In this document: in pieces, positions 61,597 through 64,000 of the stretch
How the letters are laid out: each line of letters opens with the position of its first letter
Numbering within the stretch: position 1 is the first letter of the stretch
Assembly: GCF_038002165.1 (NCBI RefSeq)
Contig: NZ_JBBOBR010000001.1
Span: 3,410,001-3,474,000 of the forward strand
DNA: 64,000 bases
Direction of reading: 5' to 3'
From: Cytobacillus sp. FSL H8-0458
GTDB taxonomy: Bacteria; Bacillota; Bacilli; Bacillales; Cytobacillaceae
Translations under genes and position numbers: made by a program
Notes under the pieces: model-generated
Database searches by the model: none
Told to the model about the DNA's origin: nothing
Seen by the model: the letters and a program-made list of their open reading frames with translations, nothing else

Positions 61597-61627
61597 ATCC
61601 TAGTGTATATAGTAACTATATAGTCAA
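61597..61627 (-). promoter_or_regulatory. MerR-type promoter and operator of the MFS gene
   Basis: On the minus strand TTGACT (-35, plus 61622-61627) and TAGGAT (-10, plus 61597-61602) are separated by 19 bp, the unusual spacing used by MerR activators. A perfect 17-bp palindrome TATATAGTAACTATATA (61606-61622) fills the spacer. Confidence 0.7.
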
Positions 61628-61644
61628 GGGCAGTGATGTAAAAA

Positions 61645-62472
61645 ATGAGTAAAAAAGACGGCAAATATTTAACGACAGGTGAATTTGCAAAGCTTTGCAA
61701 GGTTAACAAGCAGACCATTTTTTATTACGACCAGATCGGAATTTTGTCACCGGTCATGAAAAATGAAAAAGGATACCGCTATTATTCCATTCATCAATTA
61801 GAGTTATTTTTTGTGATTGATTTATTGAAGGATCTTGGCATGTCGCTTAACGATATACAGCAATACATGCAAAATAAATCGCCCGAAAGCTTTTTATCCA
61901 TCATGTACCGGAAAAAAGAAGAGATTGTAAAGAAGCGTCAGGAAATCGAAATGAAGGAGAAAATGATTGAAGCCAAAATAGCCATAATGGAAGAAGCCTC
62001 CCACCTTGATTTTAACCGGATTACGCTTCAGCGTTTGCCGGAAGCAACCCTTTATTTAAGCAGAAACATTCAAAATATATCGGACGAAGAATTTTTAGAG
62101 GTCATCTCGGATTTTATTAATGAATTGCAGATCTCGCAGCTTGATTCAGGCTATCCGATCGGGTCCATAACGAAGCGTGAGCAGGTGCTGAAGGGGGAAT
62201 ACGCCAATTACAGCTATTTGTATATCGAGCAGCCCAATCCAAAGGAAGGCCACCCCTATTTTCGGGCTGTAAAGGGGGACTTCCTCATCGGCTATCATAT
62301 TGGGAGCGAAAAAACGATCGGTGATACCTATAAGCGGCTTTTTTCAGAGATGGAACGGCTCGGTTTAACCCTCGGAGAGCATGTATTTGAAGAGTACATT
62401 TATGATACTGTTGTCCGGAATGATAAGGAGCATTATGTTACGAAAATTATGATGGAGGTTGACCGGGAATAG
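61645..62472 (+). CDS. MerR-family regulator with GyrI-like effector domain (BmrR/BltR type)
   Basis: 275 residues: MerR DNA-binding domain (about 1-75, FAKLCKVNKQTIFYYDQIGILSPVMKNEKGYRYYS), a dimerisation coiled coil (about 80-120) and a C-terminal drug-binding domain (about 125-275). In B. subtilis the homologous BmrR activates the neighbouring bmr gene on binding cationic drugs. It is divergent from the MFS gene at 60370, with a shared operator. The ribosome binding site is weak. Confidence 0.87.
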   Translation: MSKKDGKYLTTGEFAKLCKVNKQTIFYYDQIGILSPVMKNEKGYRYYSIHQLELFFVIDLLKDLGMSLNDIQQYMQNKSPESFLSIMYRKKEEIVKKRQEIEMKEKMIEAKIAIMEEASHLDFNRITLQRLPEATLYLSRNIQNISDEEFLEVISDFINELQISQLDSGYPIGSITKREQVLKGEYANYSYLYIEQPNPKEGHPYFRAVKGDFLIGYHIGSEKTIGDTYKRLFSEMERLGLTLGEHVFEEYIYDTVVRNDKEHYVTKIMMEVDRE

Positions 62473-62529
62473 GATTTGCCAATCTTTAATGTGCCCTGCT
62501 CATTGGTGAGCGGGGTTCCACATGTTCAA

Positions 62530-62557
62530 CAAAAAAACAGGCTCATAATGAGCCTGC
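62530..62557 (-). terminator. Intrinsic terminator after cold-shock gene
   Basis: CAGGCTCAT/ATGAGCCTG stem with a single-base loop and a run of A on the plus strand (T-run on the minus strand). Confidence 0.8.
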
Positions 62558-62575
62558 CCTGAGTTTGGTTTAAGA

Positions 62576-62776
62576 TTAAGCTTTGCGAACGTTAGCTGCT
62601 TGAGCTCCACGCTGGCCTTGCTCAACGTCGAAAGTCACTTCTTGACCTTCTTCTAGAGATTTGTAGCCTTCGCCTTGGATAGCTGAGAAATGAACGAATA
62701 CGTCTTCTCCACCTTCACGCTCGATGAATCCGAAGCCTTTTTCACTGTTAAACCATTTTACTTTACCGTTTTCCAT
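62576..62776 (-). CDS. cspD: Cold-shock protein (CspB/CspD type)
   Basis: 66-residue single-strand nucleic acid-binding protein with RNP-1 (GFGFIEREG) and RNP-2 (DVFVHFSAI). The ATG at 62776 follows GAGGAGG; the in-frame upstream start at 62806 is not used. A leader of at least 100 bases between 62777 and about 62900 fits a cold-sensitive 5' UTR, as in other csp genes. The paralogue name is only a guess from the sequence type. Confidence 0.9.
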   Translation of the reverse strand: MENGKVKWFNSEKGFGFIEREGGEDVFVHFSAIQGEGYKSLEEGQEVTFDVEQGQRGAQAANVRKA

Positions 62777-62995
62777 GTTTGTTGCCTCCTCGTGTGTAAA
62801 CCACACATTGTGTTACTATCCTTGCTCTCAGTGATCATCAAGACGTAAAGTTTTTACTCAAACTATCCTTTACACCGAACAAAAATAATTCTTAATAAGC
62901 ATAACACTTTTCAGAATTATATGCAAGGAACACAATAATTTATTCAATTTAGAACACTGGATTCAGGCACTCCCCCCTGGAGTGTCGCAGGTTTG

Positions 62996-63258
62996 GGTTC
63001 GGACTCAAAATCCTCGGTTTCCGCTTTCTGTGTCCGATGTTGATCCGAATTCGGACTCAAAATCAAGGTTCCCTGCTTTCTCTGTCTGAAGTCGACCCGG
63101 GTTCGGACTCTAAATCCTCGGTTCCCGCTTTCTGTGTCCGAACTGGCTCCGGGTTCGGACTCTAACTGGCGCTCTCCCGCCTATTCTGTCCTAAGTTGAC
63201 CCAGGTTAGTTCGGACTCTGCCGACGGGATTTTCCCTTTTCTGTCTGAAGTAGCCCAG
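62996..63258. repeat. 52-bp tandem repeat array 4 (five units)
   Basis: Units start at 62996, 63047, 63100, 63152 and 63208, with the period 51-53 bp and one insertion. GGTTCGGACTC recurs with TGTCCGAWGTTGA or TGTCTGAAGTCGA. It fills most of the gap between the cold-shock gene leader and the FtsX-like gene. Nothing else visible in 62777-63316 apart from the csp leader. Confidence 0.9.
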
Positions 63259-63316
63259 ACTTCAACAAAATTCTCAAAAAAACAAAGGGCAAGATTCAAT
63301 CTAACCCTTGATCCTT

Positions 63317-64000
63317 TTAAATCGACCCCTGTATTTGCTTCGTATAGAAAAATCGCACAATGAAGAAATAAACAACCTGGATGGCCAAGAAAACACTCAG
63401 AACAGCGACTGATTCTGTAAACAGGTTAAAGTAGAACAGGTTTGATAAGGCAGTCAGGGCTACAGCACCATGGATAAGAGCGACGAGGATCGGTGCGAAA
63501 AACAGAATCATGGTCTGTCTGTTTAAGACCTTTTTCAGCTCTTTCCCGGTCAGCCCCATTTTGGATATCGATCTGAATTTTTGTTTGTCTTCATCCAGAT
63601 CCATGTAAAGACGGAAGTACAGGAAGCTGCCGGCAGAGACGAAAAAGACAATTCCGATAAACAGGCCGATAAATAAAATAGGGCCGTAGCCTTTCATAAT
63701 CTCATATATTTCATACTCCACTGATGTGATCTCATATCTAGGCAGTTCCTTGTACAGCTTTTCAGAGGCAGACATAACCCTTTCTTCCCCATCTGTTGCC
63801 TGCCAGGCGTAATAGCTTTCTTTCCAAGTCGGTTCAGGAAGGTTTTTAAAGTCTTCATCAGACATGATAAAATAGGAATCTATTGCCGGCAGGGCTTTCG
63901 ATTGAATAGCTTCTTTCGGTTTCAAAACTGTGCCGGACGTCAGTGTAATGGTTTCATTCAGGAGGTCCTTCGATTGCCCAAAGTTGGTGCCTTCATACTC
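63317..64000 (-). CDS. FtsX-like ABC permease, BceB-type, C-terminal part
   Basis: The reading frame is open to the window edge (228 codons), so the 5' part lies outside. The visible part shows an extracytoplasmic stretch, then three membrane segments near the end (about 95-120, 155-175 and 180-200 of the fragment) with the coupling helix RSISKMGLTGKELKKVLNRQTM. This pattern fits the BceB/YxdM permeases of antimicrobial peptide detoxification. An apparent TTG start at 63925 is inside the gene. Confidence 0.78.
   Translation of the reverse strand, partial: EYEGTNFGQSKDLLNETITLTSGTVLKPKEAIQSKALPAIDSYFIMSDEDFKNLPEPTWKESYYAWQATDGEERVMSASEKLYKELPRYEITSVEYEIYEIMKGYGPILFIGLFIGIVFFVSAGSFLYFRLYMDLDEDKQKFRSISKMGLTGKELKKVLNRQTMILFFAPILVALIHGAVALTALSNLFYFNLFTESVAVLSVFLAIQVVYFFIVRFFYTKQIQGSI

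Noticed and set aside
62777..62900. Riboswitch or T-box upstream of the cold-shock gene
   Set aside because: Only a long AT-rich leader typical of csp genes is seen; no T-box, purine, SAM or other known aptamer motif could be recognised.

Overview
The window looks like chromosomal DNA of an aerobic, spore-forming member of the Bacillaceae, most likely Cytobacillus, Mesobacillus or a close relative. This assignment rests on recalled gene content and was not tested by alignment. The supporting signs are strong Gram-positive ribosome binding sites (AAAGGAGG type), frequent GTG and TTG starts, a dctB-dctS-dctR-dctP locus arranged as in Bacillus subtilis, several RsbR-type stress proteins with sigma-B-like promoters, CcpA cre-like sites and many short intergenic repeats. 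No rRNA, tRNA, phage, insertion sequence or cas gene was seen.

Layout. 1-6.7 kb holds housekeeping genes: a cut histidine phosphatase, signal peptidase I, a DinB-family protein, a metallo-beta-lactamase-fold gene broken by one in-frame stop, an acetyltransferase, a large membrane protein, an RsbR paralogue and an MFS carrier. 7-11.9 kb is the C4-dicarboxylate uptake and sensing locus. 11.9-16.8 kb carries an rRNA methyltransferase, a CoA-transferase with a divergently unrelated but adjacent LytTR regulator and a candidate LytTR site, and a CBS/ACT protein. 16.9-24.5 kb is a compact operon for 2-hydroxy acids: TRAP-TAXI transporter, GntR regulator, glcD, glcF and lhgO, with a promoter, a palindromic operator and a cre-like site. 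25-33.8 kb is a second catabolic block: PucR-type regulator, aldehyde dehydrogenase, GarR-like reductase, a two-gene DUF3100 membrane system and an M20 amidohydrolase, next to a BenE-type permease.

33.9-38.3 kb contains the most unusual cluster: an ABM monooxygenase-like gene, a small helical protein, a stand-alone cobalamin-binding protein with the W-x9-EH signature of CarH/LitR light sensors, and a PAS-STAS protein, all overlapping or nearly so. A Cys/His-rich small protein and the remnant of an RND pump lie just beyond. 38.4-50 kb is mixed: MerR-TipAS regulator, aadK-like adenylyltransferase, NCS2 and DUF819 membrane proteins, a MacB-like ABC exporter, HtpX, a DUF378 protein and another STAS protein, the last two behind sigma-B-like promoters. 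50.2-55.6 kb is tryptophan catabolism to anthranilate (kynU-kynB-kynA) with a divergent TetR regulator and a neighbouring NSS-family transporter. 55.7-64 kb ends with small enzymes, a Bmr/Blt-like MFS pump and MerR regulator pair, a cold-shock protein and a cut BceB-like permease.

Two tandem-repeat families stand out: 52-bp units at four intergenic sites (24.7, 51.6, 60.0 and 63.0 kb) and 20-bp units at two sites inside operons (26.9 and 52.9 kb). A third family, 48-50 bp palindromes starting GTGACAGG, occurs three times complete and twice as halves.
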